NCBI GenBank assembly: GCA_963662645.2
Contig: OY759762.1
Span: 3,534,001-3,598,000, forward strand
Reading direction: 5' to 3'
Length of the DNA: 64,000 bases
Source of the DNA: Aldehydirespirator sp963662645
GTDB lineage: Bacteria > Actinomycetota > Acidimicrobiia > Acidimicrobiales > Aldehydirespiratoraceae
Shown here: positions 33,536-42,269 of the stretch, in pieces
Layout: every line of letters begins with the position of its first letter
Position numbering within the stretch: position 1 is the first letter of the stretch
Notes under the pieces: model-generated
Databases searched by the model: none
The model's input: only the letters and a program-made list of their open reading frames with translations
What the model was told of the DNA's origin: nothing
Position numbers and translations under genes: made by a program

Positions 33536-34495
33536 CTAGGCGACGGTGTCCGCCAGGCCCCAGTCGAGTGCTGTGAGCGCGTCGAGTTCGGCGTTGGTGA
33601 GCAGCCACCACAGCGTGCGCTGGCGGCCGATGCGGGCGGGGATGCTTACCGTTCCGCCCGCGCCCGGGATCAGGCCCATGGACAGCTCGGGGAGCCGGAA
33701 TCGGGCGCGCTCGGTGGCCTTGACGGTGGCGCAGAAGGCGGCCAGTTCGATGCCGGCGCCCACGCAGGCCCCGTCGATCATGGCAGTCGTGCGGTGGGCG
33801 ATGGAGGCCAGCCAGGGCGCGGCGTTGGCCCGGCTGCGGATCAAGTGGGCCGCAGCCGGGTCCGAGACCGTGCCGAACTCGGCCGGGTCGCCTCCCGCGC
33901 AGAAGTTGTCTCCCGCGCCGGCGAGGACTACCGGCCGGTCATCCGCGCCCGCCTGGAGGGCCTTGAGCACGTCCACGAGCTGATCTCGCATGGCTGCGTC
34001 GAACAGGTTGAACAGGCGGGGACGGCTGAGCCTCACCGTCACGGAGGAGCCGTCGTCGATCACCTCGATGCGGGGCTGATCGGCGTCCTTCCGGCTCCGA
34101 CGGCCCTGCTGCGCCAGCCAGCGGGCGTGTTCGGGGCCGGCCTGGAGAGTGGCGTACGCCAGGCTCTCGACCAGCAGGGCATCGGCCAGGTCGAGCCTGT
34201 TGTTGCGGCGGAGCGTCTGGGCGGCCACCACCGAGGCCTGCGGGTTGGCCCGCAGCCCTTCGAGAACCCGGCCGGGTTCGTCGAGCACGAGATCCCACGC
34301 TCCGCCCCCGGCACCCACTGCGACCGACACCACCGGGAGCGCGGCCAGCGCGGCGCCCACATCGTCGGCGGCATCGTCGCCCACGTCCACGATCACCGCG
34401 GGCATGCCGGCCGCAGCCGCGATCTGGTCCAGCACCAGCCGGTCGAAGTCGACGGACACAGCCGCGGGCCTGAGCTCCTCCAACGGCCAAGCCAT
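33536..34495 (-). CDS. enoyl-CoA hydratase/isomerase (crotonase) family protein
   Basis: 319 aa. The second half (about 140-319) is a crotonase fold with oxyanion-hole motifs AGAGDNFCAGGDPAEFG and GACVGAGIELAAFC plus LPELSMGLIPGAGGT. The first half resembles a diverged, shortened crotonase-like or cap region (ANPQASVVAAQTLR) without active-site motifs. ATG at 34495 chosen because upstream sequence is repetitive (34544-34642) and Arg/His-rich. Likely acts on an acyl-CoA made by the neighbouring ligases. Confidence 0.8.
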   Translation of the reverse strand: MAWPLEELRPAAVSVDFDRLVLDQIAAAAGMPAVIVDVGDDAADDVGAALAALPVVSVAVGAGGGAWDLVLDEPGRVLEGLRANPQASVVAAQTLRRNNRLDLADALLVESLAYATLQAGPEHARWLAQQGRRSRKDADQPRIEVIDDGSSVTVRLSRPRLFNLFDAAMRDQLVDVLKALQAGADDRPVVLAGAGDNFCAGGDPAEFGTVSDPAAAHLIRSRANAAPWLASIAHRTTAMIDGACVGAGIELAAFCATVKATERARFRLPELSMGLIPGAGGTVSIPARIGRQRTLWWLLTNAELDALTALDWGLADTVA

Positions 34496-34543
34496 GCCGC
34501 GTGCGGAACCCACCGTCGCCAAGGTAGCCGACCATGACTCAGC

Positions 34544-34642
34544 CGGGGATGAGCGTCCGCCCCGGACCGCGGGGCGCGCCACAGGGCCCCGGTGGGGCAG
34601 ATGGTGATGCGGGGATCCGCTCCCGGACCGCGGGCGCGCCAC
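34544..34642. repeat. near-direct repeat upstream of the crotonase gene
   Basis: A block of about 35-39 bp occurs twice, at 34544-34582 and 34610-34642: CGGGGAT, then CCGGACCGCGG and GCGCGCCAC with small indels. It lies in the 208-nt gap between the crotonase start and the next ligase stop. No gene or promoter is clear in this gap. Confidence 0.75.
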
Positions 34643-34703
34643 GGCCTCGACCCGATGACGTCGGGGGTGGACTCTGCTGCCCGGCTGACGGCTGGGGCAG
34701 CGC

Positions 34704-36224
34704 TCAGCCGGACGGCGCGGCCGGCTCGGAGGCTACGAAGCGCTGGCGCAGTTCCCGGCGCAGCAGCTTGCCGGTGTCGTTGTACGGCAGTTCGTCGACG
34801 AACTCCACTCGGGCCGGCACCCGGCTCGATCGCAGCCGTGTCCGGACCAGTCTCCGGAGGTCTTCCGCGGTCGGGACGGGAGAGCGGGTGACTACGCAAA
34901 CCGCCACTTCCTCGCCCCATTCGCGGCTGGGCAAACCGAACGCGGCCGCGTCGACAACGGCGGGATGGGTCAGCAGCGCGTCCTCGATCTCGCCGGGCGA
35001 CATGTTCTCGCCGCCCCGGATGATGATGTCGTCGTTGCGCCCGTGGACCCACAGGTAGCCGGCATCGTCGGTGTGTCCGCTGTCGCGGGTGCAGAACCAG
35101 CCGTCGCCGTCGAGCTGCGACCCGCCCTCGGCGTATTCGCCGGACACCTGCTCGCCCCTCACCCAGATCTCCCCGGCCGCCCCGGTCTCCGCCTCGGCGC
35201 CGTCGTCGCAGCGCACCGAGATCTCCACTCCCGGCAGGGGCCGCCCTGCGGAGGTGAGCCTGGCTCTCTCATCAGGATCGTCGGAGGCGGCCCACCGCCG
35301 GTGATCGTCGGGACCCATCACGCACACGGTGGAGCTGGTCTCGGTGAGCCCGTAGGCGTGGGAGAACCCTGCGGCCGGGAACAGCTCCAGCGCCCTCTCC
35401 ACCACGCTGCGGTGCGACTTGCCCCCTCCGTAGGACACGAAGCGGACCGACTCGAGAGCCTCGCCCCGGCGATCGAGAGCCTCGACGATGCGGGCCAGCA
35501 TCGTGGGCACGAGCATGGCGTGGGACACGCCCTCGGCTCGGACCAGGTCGATCCAGGAGTCCGCGTCGAACCGTCGCAGGGGCACGATCCGGCGCCCGGA
35601 GTAGACCTGCGACAGCTGCGCAGCCACTGAGGCGACGTGGTAGGGCGGCACCGCCATGATGTGGGCCTCGTCGGTGCCGGCCGACGCGAACTCGACCGTG
35701 GCGAACACGTACGACACCAGGTGCCGGTGGCGCAGAACGGCGGCCTTGGGCGGGCCGGAGGTGCCGCTCGTGTACAGCAGCACCGCGGCGGCGTCGGGGT
35801 CCATGGCCCAGTCGCCGACCTCGGCGGGATCGGCACCCCCGGCTGGGTCGTCGAGCAACTCGTCCCGTTCGATGATCTCCAGCCCGTCCACCCCGGCGAG
35901 CCGCTGCGCGCCGGACGTGTCGGCCACGGCCACCGCGGGCGCGGCCCGCCCGGCCAGCCTGCGCAGATCGCCGTCGGCGAGCCGGTAGTTGATCGGCACA
36001 TACGGAACGCCGCCCCATGCTGCTCCGAACAGGGCGACCGGCAGAACGGCGCCGGGCTCGTCGCACAGCACCAGATGCTCGACCTGAGACGCCCGCAGCC
36101 GTCCTGCCAGCGCGGCGGTGCGGCTCATCAGCCCGTCGCAAGTGATGCCCGCGTCCCGCGTTCCCACCGCCGCCCGACCGGCCATGGCGGTGGCCGCCAT
36201 CTCCAGCAGCATCATCAGGTTCAT
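34704..36224 (-). CDS. AMP-forming acyl-CoA synthetase/ligase
   Basis: 506 aa, ANL superfamily. LLYTSGTSGPPKAAVLRH (ATP-binding loop), YGLTETSSTVCVMG, the A7-region RDSGHTDDAGYLWVHGR, hinge NDDIIIRGGENMSPGE and catalytic Lys in YNDTGKLLRREL. Preceded by CGGAG 8 nt before the ATG. A different branch from the ligase at 27576, about 30% alike by eye. Activates fatty or aromatic acids for the nearby crotonase and dehydrogenase genes. Confidence 0.92.
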   Translation of the reverse strand: MNLMMLLEMAATAMAGRAAVGTRDAGITCDGLMSRTAALAGRLRASQVEHLVLCDEPGAVLPVALFGAAWGGVPYVPINYRLADGDLRRLAGRAAPAVAVADTSGAQRLAGVDGLEIIERDELLDDPAGGADPAEVGDWAMDPDAAAVLLYTSGTSGPPKAAVLRHRHLVSYVFATVEFASAGTDEAHIMAVPPYHVASVAAQLSQVYSGRRIVPLRRFDADSWIDLVRAEGVSHAMLVPTMLARIVEALDRRGEALESVRFVSYGGGKSHRSVVERALELFPAAGFSHAYGLTETSSTVCVMGPDDHRRWAASDDPDERARLTSAGRPLPGVEISVRCDDGAEAETGAAGEIWVRGEQVSGEYAEGGSQLDGDGWFCTRDSGHTDDAGYLWVHGRNDDIIIRGGENMSPGEIEDALLTHPAVVDAAAFGLPSREWGEEVAVCVVTRSPVPTAEDLRRLVRTRLRSSRVPARVEFVDELPYNDTGKLLRRELRQRFVASEPAAPSG

Positions 36225-36302
36225 GCGAACGTCTCCGTCCGGGACCAGGGGCCGGCCCGGTCATCGGCACCGCGACGGCGGTTCACGGGCGGCCCTTGCC
36301 GT

Positions 36303-36608
36303 TCAGTCCGAGGCTGGCAGCGGCTTGGTAACTTTCACCGCCAGCGCAACGCCGCCGAGGGCAAGGCTCCCTGGGCCGGCCTTGGTGCACAGCACCTCGA
36401 CGGTATCGTCATCGTCGCCGTAGCGCTTGCCCAGCAAGGTTCCCTCCGACGCATCCGCGCTGGGCTCTCCGGATCGCTCGGCCGACCCGGCCGGCACCAT
36501 GGGCGAGCCGCCGCAGGTCAGCTCGGCCGGTCCCGTGCCCTTGACCACGATCACTTCGGTGGCGCACACCGTGCTCTGGAATCGGGCCCCGGGCCTCAGC
36601 TCCACCAT
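36303..36608 (-). CDS. small conserved-looking protein with paired Cys motifs
   Basis: 101 aa, begins with MVELRPGARFQSTVC and contains ELTCGGSPMVP, a variable acidic spacer, then GTLLGKRYGDDDDTVEVLCTK. The three cysteines and the LTCGG turn suggest a small beta-rich or metal-binding fold. I recall similar short proteins beside acyl-CoA ligase genes in actinobacteria but cannot name a family. AGGAGG ribosome-binding site upstream, 78 nt before the ligase gene, so probably co-transcribed. Confidence 0.65.
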   Translation of the reverse strand: MVELRPGARFQSTVCATEVIVVKGTGPAELTCGGSPMVPAGSAERSGEPSADASEGTLLGKRYGDDDDTVEVLCTKAGPGSLALGGVALAVKVTKPLPASD

Positions 36609-36754
36609 CTCGTCCTCCTGCCGCCGGTTGACTCCGTGCGGGGCTGTTGCCCGCTGCCGGTCCTATTCTGACCCCTGCGGAGCGGTCGCCCAACCGCACG
36701 GGCCCAGGTTGCAGAGGCCGGTCGCCGGGCGGCGGCCGCTCGCCGAGCAGAAGG

Positions 36755-37762
36755 TCAGCCCGCGGGCTGGTGACGGGGGCGGAGGCCCAGTCCTGGTTCG
36801 CGGCGCCATCGGCGCCAGCGGGCTCGCAGCTCGGGTCGCCCGATCAGCAACTCCAGAACGACCGCCACGATCAAGACGATGCCAGTGGCCAGCGTCAAGA
36901 TGTAGAAGGGTGCCCCGCCCAGGCTCAGGCCGCTGTTGATGAAACGCAGCGTCAAGGCGCCGATCGCTATGCCGAACACCGATCCTCGGCCGCCCAGCAG
37001 GCTGACGCCGCCGATCAGGGCCGCGGTAGCCGCGGGGAGGAGAAGAGTCTCGAACGCGGCCGGCCCCGCACTGCCGGACTTGATCGACGTGAGCGCGCCC
37101 GTCACGGCAGCCAGTGCCCCCGAGAGGGCGAAGGCCATCACTAGCGGGCGTACCAGCGGAACGCCGGCTGCGGTCGCCTCCTGTCGCCCACCGCCGATCG
37201 CGTAGATCTCCCGCCCAAAACGGGTGTTGATCAGAAAGAGCGCCACACCGACGAAACAGGCCAGCGTGACCAGGCTGAACGGTGAGAAGATCCAGAGTTG
37301 TCGACGCACCGTGCGGGCGATTTCGAGGTCTCTCATTACGACGGTGTTCTCCCCGGAAATGATGAAGGCCAGGCCGCGCAGGCCGATCAGGGTCCCCAGA
37401 GTGAACACCAGCGATTGAATCCTCAAGCGATAGATCAGGTACCCCTGGAAACTGCCGTAGGCGATGCCGATAAGGGTCGCGAGCAGCACCGTCGGGATCA
37501 GTCCGATCTTCTCGACCACGGACACCGAGATGATTCCTGCCACCGCGGCGGCCGATCCCACGGAGAGGTCTAGTTCTCCGGCGATGATCGTCACGCCGAC
37601 GGCCAGAGCGGCCAGGCCCAGAAAGGCGAAGCCTTCGAAGATGGTGAACACGTTGTTGGTTGTGAAGAACCGGTCGTCGCGCCAGGAGAAGACCAGGAAC
37701 ACCGCGACGAAGAGGCCGAGACGGGCCCATGCCGTCGGGTCCACGCGCTGGATCGATCTCAT
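36755..37762 (-). CDS. ribose-type ABC transporter permease (BPD_transp_2)
   Basis: 335 aa, about eight to ten membrane spans. The signature AGELDLSVGSAAAVAG and the GGRQEATAAGVP loop identify the RbsC/AraH family of monosaccharide and autoinducer importers. Overlaps the second permease by 4 nt (ATGA). Last gene of the transporter set; 36609-36754 downstream contains no gene. Confidence 0.92.
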   Translation of the reverse strand: MRSIQRVDPTAWARLGLFVAVFLVFSWRDDRFFTTNNVFTIFEGFAFLGLAALAVGVTIIAGELDLSVGSAAAVAGIISVSVVEKIGLIPTVLLATLIGIAYGSFQGYLIYRLRIQSLVFTLGTLIGLRGLAFIISGENTVVMRDLEIARTVRRQLWIFSPFSLVTLACFVGVALFLINTRFGREIYAIGGGRQEATAAGVPLVRPLVMAFALSGALAAVTGALTSIKSGSAGPAAFETLLLPAATAALIGGVSLLGGRGSVFGIAIGALTLRFINSGLSLGGAPFYILTLATGIVLIVAVVLELLIGRPELRARWRRWRREPGLGLRPRHQPAG

Positions 37763-38736
37763 GTCATCTGCCTCCGGTTGCGGAGCACGGTGAAGGCGCT
37801 GACACTGACCAGGATGGCCAGACCGACAAACAGGATCCGAACGCCGAAGCTGAAGCCGCGCAGGACCATGAGGTTCTGGAGGCCGGCGATGAACACCGCG
37901 CCGACCGCGGTCCTCGGCGCCGAGCCTTCTCCGCCCTGGATGGCAGCCCCACCCACGAGGATGGCGGCGATGGAGTCGATGTCGGCGCCGTCGAACTGAT
38001 CAAGCCGCCCCTGACCGAACTGGGCGGCGGTGAAGATCCCGGCCAGAGCGGCACCGAGCGACGACACCGTGAACACGTAGAGGGTGATCTTGCCGGGGCG
38101 CAGTCCCGAAGCGGCCGCTGCCAGCCGGTTGGCGCCCACCAGGGTCAATTCACGGCCGAACCGCGTGCGGGCCAGGACCGTTGCGGCCAACGCGGTGATC
38201 AGTATGAAGGTCCAAGTCTGGGTGGGGATTCCCAGAGGCCGGGATGTTCCGATCCAGTCGGCCGCGTCGGTGCCGGTTCGAACTGTCTTGTTGTCGGTCA
38301 GCCAGGCGCCCGTCCCGAACAGGACCGCTCCCACGGCCAGTGTCACCACGATCGGGTTCCCGCCCAGCGCCACCGCGCCGCCCTGGACGGCCCCCACCGC
38401 CGCCGCGATTCCGAAGGTAACGAGAACCGATAGCCACACCGGCCATCCCCAGCTCATGAAGGCGGCGAAGCCGATGGCGGCCATGGCCGCGGTCTGGGAC
38501 ACGGACAGCGAGAAGAAGCTGCCGGCCATGGTGATGCCGGTCATGGTCACCGCGATGATCCCGATGAGGGCGGCCGAGCGCACGATGCTCTGGACGTTGC
38601 GGTAAGTCACGAACTCCGGCGTGGTCAGCCACCCCACCAATGCGAGGCCCGCGACGGCCCCCACCACCGCGAGCGGCACTGATGCCTGGCGCCACGACCA
38701 GGCCGCGCTGTCGATGCTGGTGCTGGCGCTGCCCAT
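37759..38736 (-). CDS. ribose-type ABC transporter permease (second subunit)
   Basis: 325 aa, RbsC family. AGSFFSLSVSQTAAMAA replaces the usual D-L-S-V-G core, so this copy is more diverged than its partner. VGANRLAAAASGLRPGKI is the cytoplasmic loop. Two different permeases suggest a heterodimeric channel, as in Lsr and some polyol systems. Its ATG overlaps the ATPase stop by one base (TAATG). Confidence 0.9.
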   Translation of the reverse strand: MGSASTSIDSAAWSWRQASVPLAVVGAVAGLALVGWLTTPEFVTYRNVQSIVRSAALIGIIAVTMTGITMAGSFFSLSVSQTAAMAAIGFAAFMSWGWPVWLSVLVTFGIAAAVGAVQGGAVALGGNPIVVTLAVGAVLFGTGAWLTDNKTVRTGTDAADWIGTSRPLGIPTQTWTFILITALAATVLARTRFGRELTLVGANRLAAAASGLRPGKITLYVFTVSSLGAALAGIFTAAQFGQGRLDQFDGADIDSIAAILVGGAAIQGGEGSAPRTAVGAVFIAGLQNLMVLRGFSFGVRILFVGLAILVSVSAFTVLRNRRQMT

Positions 38737-40238
38737 TAGGCCGCCTCTTGGGGATGAGTGATCTCCCGGGTGAGAAGAAGGGAATCGGTGTCGGTGCGGC
38801 GGCGGACGCTGACCTGTGCTCCTTTGAAGTAGGCGACGACCGTGTCGGCGAGGCCGAGGATCTCCTGGCTGTCCGATGTGGCGATGACGATGGCCGTGCC
38901 CTGTTCCGCAATGTTGCGGAGGTGGCGGTAGATCTCCGCTCTGGCGCCCACGTCGACACCCCGGGTGGGTTCATCGATCAGCAGCACCTCGAGCGGGTGG
39001 CCCGTCCACTTGCCGACCGCGATCTTCTGCTGGTTGCCGCCGCTCAGAGCGCCCGCGACCGATCCCAGGCGGAGCCGGTCGATCGTGAAGGTCTCGGCGA
39101 TGCGGTCGCTCATCGACCGCTCGGCACGCGGCCTGAGCCATCCGGCCGTCGTCACGTGGTCGAGGCTCGGGGAGGTCAGATTCTCGACCACGCTGCGCTG
39201 CAGGAACAGGCCGTCGCGTTTGCGGTCCGACGAGCTGTATCCGATTCCGCAGCGGATGGCCGCCGACGGCGAGGTGGGCGGAACAGTGCGCCCGGAGACC
39301 GCAACCGTGCCCGACACTCGGGGCTGGTGGCCGGCTACTGCCCTCAGGACATCGCTGGCGCCGCTGCCGAGCTGGCCGGCCAGCCCCACGATCTCGCCCC
39401 TGCGAACCTCCAGGTTCACAGGCTCGGTCACGTTGTCGGTCATCAGGTTCTGGATGTGCAGGACGGTTGTTCCGGGGGCGGTGGCTCGCTCCGGGAACAG
39501 ACCCTCCAGCGTTCCCCCCAGCATCATGGATATGAGCTGGTCGAGAGTGAGGCCGCCGGTCGCGGTCGGGGCGCTGGACCTGCCGTCGCGGAACACCGTC
39601 ACCCGATCAGCCAGGTCGAAGACCTCGTCGAGGCGATGGGTCACGTAGATGATCGAGCGGCGCTGCTCCCGCAGGGAGCGGACCACCGTCTTGACTCTCT
39701 GTATCTCCCGGTCCGCGAGCGCGGCGGTCGGCTCGTCGAATATCACCACACGGGCGTCGCGGGCCAGCAGGCGGGCCACCTCGATCAGCTGCCGTTCCGC
39801 CACCGAGAGATGCTCGACCGGGACGCGGGGATCCAGTTCTGTGAGGCCGACCTGCTCCAGATAGGGTGCCGCGGCCCGGGCCAGGGCCCCCGGCCGGGTT
39901 CTCCATCCCCTTCTCGTGTCGCCCAGGAAGACGTTGTCCGCGATGGAGAGACTGGGAACCAGGGAGAGTTCCTGTTGGACGACCGCGATTCCGGCGTGCT
40001 CGGACTGGGTGGAGCCTCCGAACTGGACGTCGCTGCCTCCCAGGCGGATCCTGCCCGAGTCGGGCGGGTACATGCCGGCGAGGATCTTGACCAGGGTGCT
40101 CTTGCCGGCGCCGTTCTCGCCGACGAGGGCCATCACCTCGCCGTGTCCCACCTCGAAGTCGGCCCTGTCCAGCGCCTGGATCGAGCCGAAGGCCTTCGAG
40201 AGTGCGTCGACCCGCAGGTATGGCTCGGATGAGTTCAC
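38736..40238 (-). CDS. sugar ABC transporter ATPase with two ABC domains (RbsA/MglA type)
   Basis: 500 aa with two nucleotide-binding domains. Domain 1: GENGAGKSTLVKILAGMYPP, signature LSVAERQLIEVARLL, VVIFDEPTAAL. Domain 2: the Walker A is replaced by GQLGSGASDVLRAVAG (no GKS/T), signature LSGGNQQKIAVGKW, LLIDEPTRGVDV. The degenerate second Walker A is normal for RbsA-type proteins. Energises import of the ligand bound by the lipoprotein at 40918. Confidence 0.93.
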   Translation of the reverse strand: MNSSEPYLRVDALSKAFGSIQALDRADFEVGHGEVMALVGENGAGKSTLVKILAGMYPPDSGRIRLGGSDVQFGGSTQSEHAGIAVVQQELSLVPSLSIADNVFLGDTRRGWRTRPGALARAAAPYLEQVGLTELDPRVPVEHLSVAERQLIEVARLLARDARVVIFDEPTAALADREIQRVKTVVRSLREQRRSIIYVTHRLDEVFDLADRVTVFRDGRSSAPTATGGLTLDQLISMMLGGTLEGLFPERATAPGTTVLHIQNLMTDNVTEPVNLEVRRGEIVGLAGQLGSGASDVLRAVAGHQPRVSGTVAVSGRTVPPTSPSAAIRCGIGYSSSDRKRDGLFLQRSVVENLTSPSLDHVTTAGWLRPRAERSMSDRIAETFTIDRLRLGSVAGALSGGNQQKIAVGKWTGHPLEVLLIDEPTRGVDVGARAEIYRHLRNIAEQGTAIVIATSDSQEILGLADTVVAYFKGAQVSVRRRTDTDSLLLTREITHPQEAA

Positions 40239-40296
40239 GGTGTCCGGAATGCTTGCGGACCCCGGAAGGGGAGTGTTGATTGAGCGAGATCCGTGC

Positions 40297-40767
40297 TCAG
40301 TCCTGCCACGACTTCCCGGCGATCCAGGCCTCCATCCCTTCCTTGCGGGACGACTCGATGAACTCTAGGCGCGCCCCGTACATGTCGTGGGGCGCGGTGT
40401 AGGTGGCCAGGATCCGGTCCTCGGGCGTGTACTGGGTGGCCTCCTTGCCGATGCCCAGCTCCCTGAGACGCTCCACCAGGGCCTCCGGATCGTCCTCCCA
40501 CAGGCCGATGTGGTGCAGGCCCTCCTGGGCGCGGCCGTAGATGCCGTCGTTGTCCTGCGATTCGAGGAGCTCGAGGTAGGGCGGGCCCTCGACTGACCAG
40601 GTGATCCGCAGGTCGAGCGCCTCGACGATCTCCCCCTGCTCGAAGCGGTCAACATGAGCGATCTCGGGATCCTTGAACGTCAGCCCGAGGACCTCCGAGA
40701 AGCGTTCCATGGCCTCTTCCAGGTCCTCGACGAGGATCCCCACATGGCACAGGTCGCTGGCTGTCAT
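40297..40767 (-). CDS. VOC-superfamily protein (glyoxalase/dioxygenase fold)
   Basis: 156 aa, two beta-alpha-beta-beta-beta modules. Likely metal ligands: His in LCHVGILVEDLEEAMERF, Glu in PYLELLES, His in GLHHIGLWEDD and Glu in ARLEFIES, a complete vicinal-oxygen-chelate site. Similar to methylmalonyl-CoA epimerase and glyoxalase-like members; substrate unknown. Sits between the binding-protein gene and the ATPase gene of the transporter, so it probably processes the imported compound. AAAGGACC upstream of the ATG. Confidence 0.85.
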   Translation of the reverse strand: MTASDLCHVGILVEDLEEAMERFSEVLGLTFKDPEIAHVDRFEQGEIVEALDLRITWSVEGPPYLELLESQDNDGIYGRAQEGLHHIGLWEDDPEALVERLRELGIGKEATQYTPEDRILATYTAPHDMYGARLEFIESSRKEGMEAWIAGKSWQD

Positions 40768-40844
40768 CGGCGCGGTCCTTTCTTGGCTTGCGCTGCTCGC
40801 GGAGCGATGCGGCTGTGGTCCTCCCGGCGGGGCGGACCGAGACA

Positions 40845-40872
40845 GCAGGCCGGCCCTCGTGGGCCGGCCTGC
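40845..40872. terminator. strong 12-bp hairpin after the binding-protein gene
   Basis: GCAGGCCGGCCC and GGGCCGGCCTGC pair perfectly around a TCGT loop. No T-run follows in either direction. Placed 45 nt after the binding-protein stop, it probably stabilises the 3' end or partly terminates, giving more binding protein than transporter, a common arrangement. Confidence 0.7.
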
Positions 40873-40917
40873 CGTCCGGTCATTGGAGTCAGTCGATGCG
40901 GACTGGTCGTTGACCGA

Positions 40918-42030
40918 TCAGTACACGCAGAGGTCTTCGACCCCGAATCCCTCCACTGTCACCGACTCGATCTCGTTGGTGTCGGTGAAGGCCGGGCTGC
41001 GCACCGGCGGGTTGGGGATGAAGTTGTTGAAGCTCGCCAGAGAGCCACTGGTCAGGTACTCGTCCAGTGTGTTGATGCTGAAGACGCCCTCGAGCCGGGC
41101 CGCCTGCAGGCCCGTCGCGAACTCCTTGCCGTTCTCGAGGAACTCGAGGTTGCCGTGGCACGTGCCACCCACAACCATGATGTCCTCGCCCGGCGCGTAG
41201 CCCTCCTCCTCGAGGGCGTGGATCACGCCTTCGGCCAGTGCCGAGTTGTGGGCATACACGAGATCTATCCCGTCGCTGCGATGAGCGGCCACGAGCTGCT
41301 TGGTTGCGTCGTAGCCCTCCGCCGGTCCGAAGCCGGCTTCGACCTCGCCGAGCACGCTGATGCCGGCACCCTCGAGGATCGGCCGTGCGGCATTCGAGCG
41401 GTCGATTCCTGCCTGGTATCCGGCCACGAATCCGATGATGATGGCGTTGCCCCCGTCGCTGTGCAGTTCCGCTCCGGCTGCCGTCATGGCGTCGCGGGCC
41501 TCGACCACGAGGTCGGCGGCCACTTCGCCGTTGAGGATGTCGTTGACCCCGGCGTAGCCGACCACGAACTGCTCGGATCCTGGGAAGGGGAGCTGGTTGG
41601 TCTGGATCACCGGCACGCCGGTGTCGGCCAGCGCTTGCAGGGAGGCCACGCCGGCTTCGTTGTCCGACGGCCACCATGCGTAGGCCACCACACCCTCGGC
41701 GGCGCCGAGTTGCTGCTGCACCTGGGTGTCCTGCTCGGCCTGGTCGAAGTTGTTCTCGATGATGATCAGCTCATAGCCGAGCTCGGCAGCGGCTTCCTCG
41801 GCGCCCCGACCCCACTCCGCGATGTAGGTGTTGGTGGTGGTCGGGATGAAGGCGACGATGGTGTTGCCCATCTCCTCCTCGGCCTCCGTTGTGGTCGGTG
41901 CCGCGGTCGTGGTCGGTGCCGCGGTTGTGGTCGGTGCGGCCTCCGGCTCATCGTCGTCGCCGCAGGCGGCAGCTACCAGCGCGAACACGGCCAGCACCGC
42001 CCCCAATACGGGTACGAACCGTCGTCTCAT
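40918..42030 (-). CDS. sugar-binding lipoprotein of ribose-type ABC transporter
   Basis: 370 aa, periplasmic-binding-protein type 1 (Peripla_BP_4). Signal peptide with lipobox ending ALVAAAC at about residue 23, then a Thr/Ala/Pro linker (PTTTAAPTTTAAPTTTEA) and the binding domain from VAFIPTTTNTYIAEWGRG. AAGGGGG precedes the ATG. Export via Sec and lipid anchoring. Ligand is probably a sugar or polyol. It is separated from the ATPase and permease genes by the hairpin and the VOC gene. Confidence 0.92.
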   Translation of the reverse strand: MRRRFVPVLGAVLAVFALVAAACGDDDEPEAAPTTTAAPTTTAAPTTTEAEEEMGNTIVAFIPTTTNTYIAEWGRGAEEAAAELGYELIIIENNFDQAEQDTQVQQQLGAAEGVVAYAWWPSDNEAGVASLQALADTGVPVIQTNQLPFPGSEQFVVGYAGVNDILNGEVAADLVVEARDAMTAAGAELHSDGGNAIIIGFVAGYQAGIDRSNAARPILEGAGISVLGEVEAGFGPAEGYDATKQLVAAHRSDGIDLVYAHNSALAEGVIHALEEEGYAPGEDIMVVGGTCHGNLEFLENGKEFATGLQAARLEGVFSINTLDEYLTSGSLASFNNFIPNPPVRSPAFTDTNEIESVTVEGFGVEDLCVY

Positions 42031-42135
42031 GGACTAAACCCCCTTGAATAGAAGACGCCCAAGAAGAACTTGCACCTCCATGGACGCACGGCGACGCTAC
42101 TTGGGCGAATTCGAGGCTTACAAACTCAGGGCTAC

Positions 42136-42222
42136 AGGCCGAGCGGATAGGCGCACGATCCAGCCCATACGAGCGAGGCCGTGGCCCGAGCGGCCCTCAG
42201 GTCGCAGCGAACAAGAGCGGGA
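42136..42222. repeat. intergenic repeat, copy A
   Basis: The last 58 bp (42165-42222) match 48510-48567 with two mismatches, including GGCCGTGGCCCGAGCGGCC and TCAGGTCGCAGCGAACAAG. The 5' part is more loosely shared, and also with 53085-53120. It is followed by an interrupted stem (GCGGGA-ACAC at 42217-42229 with GTGTCCCGC at 42245-42253). Lies between the dehydrogenase stop and the binding-protein start. 42031-42269 contains no gene. Confidence 0.85.
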
Positions 42223-42269
42223 ATGACACCGCAGCGAAGCGATCGTGTCCCGCCTATTCTCGCTGGCTT

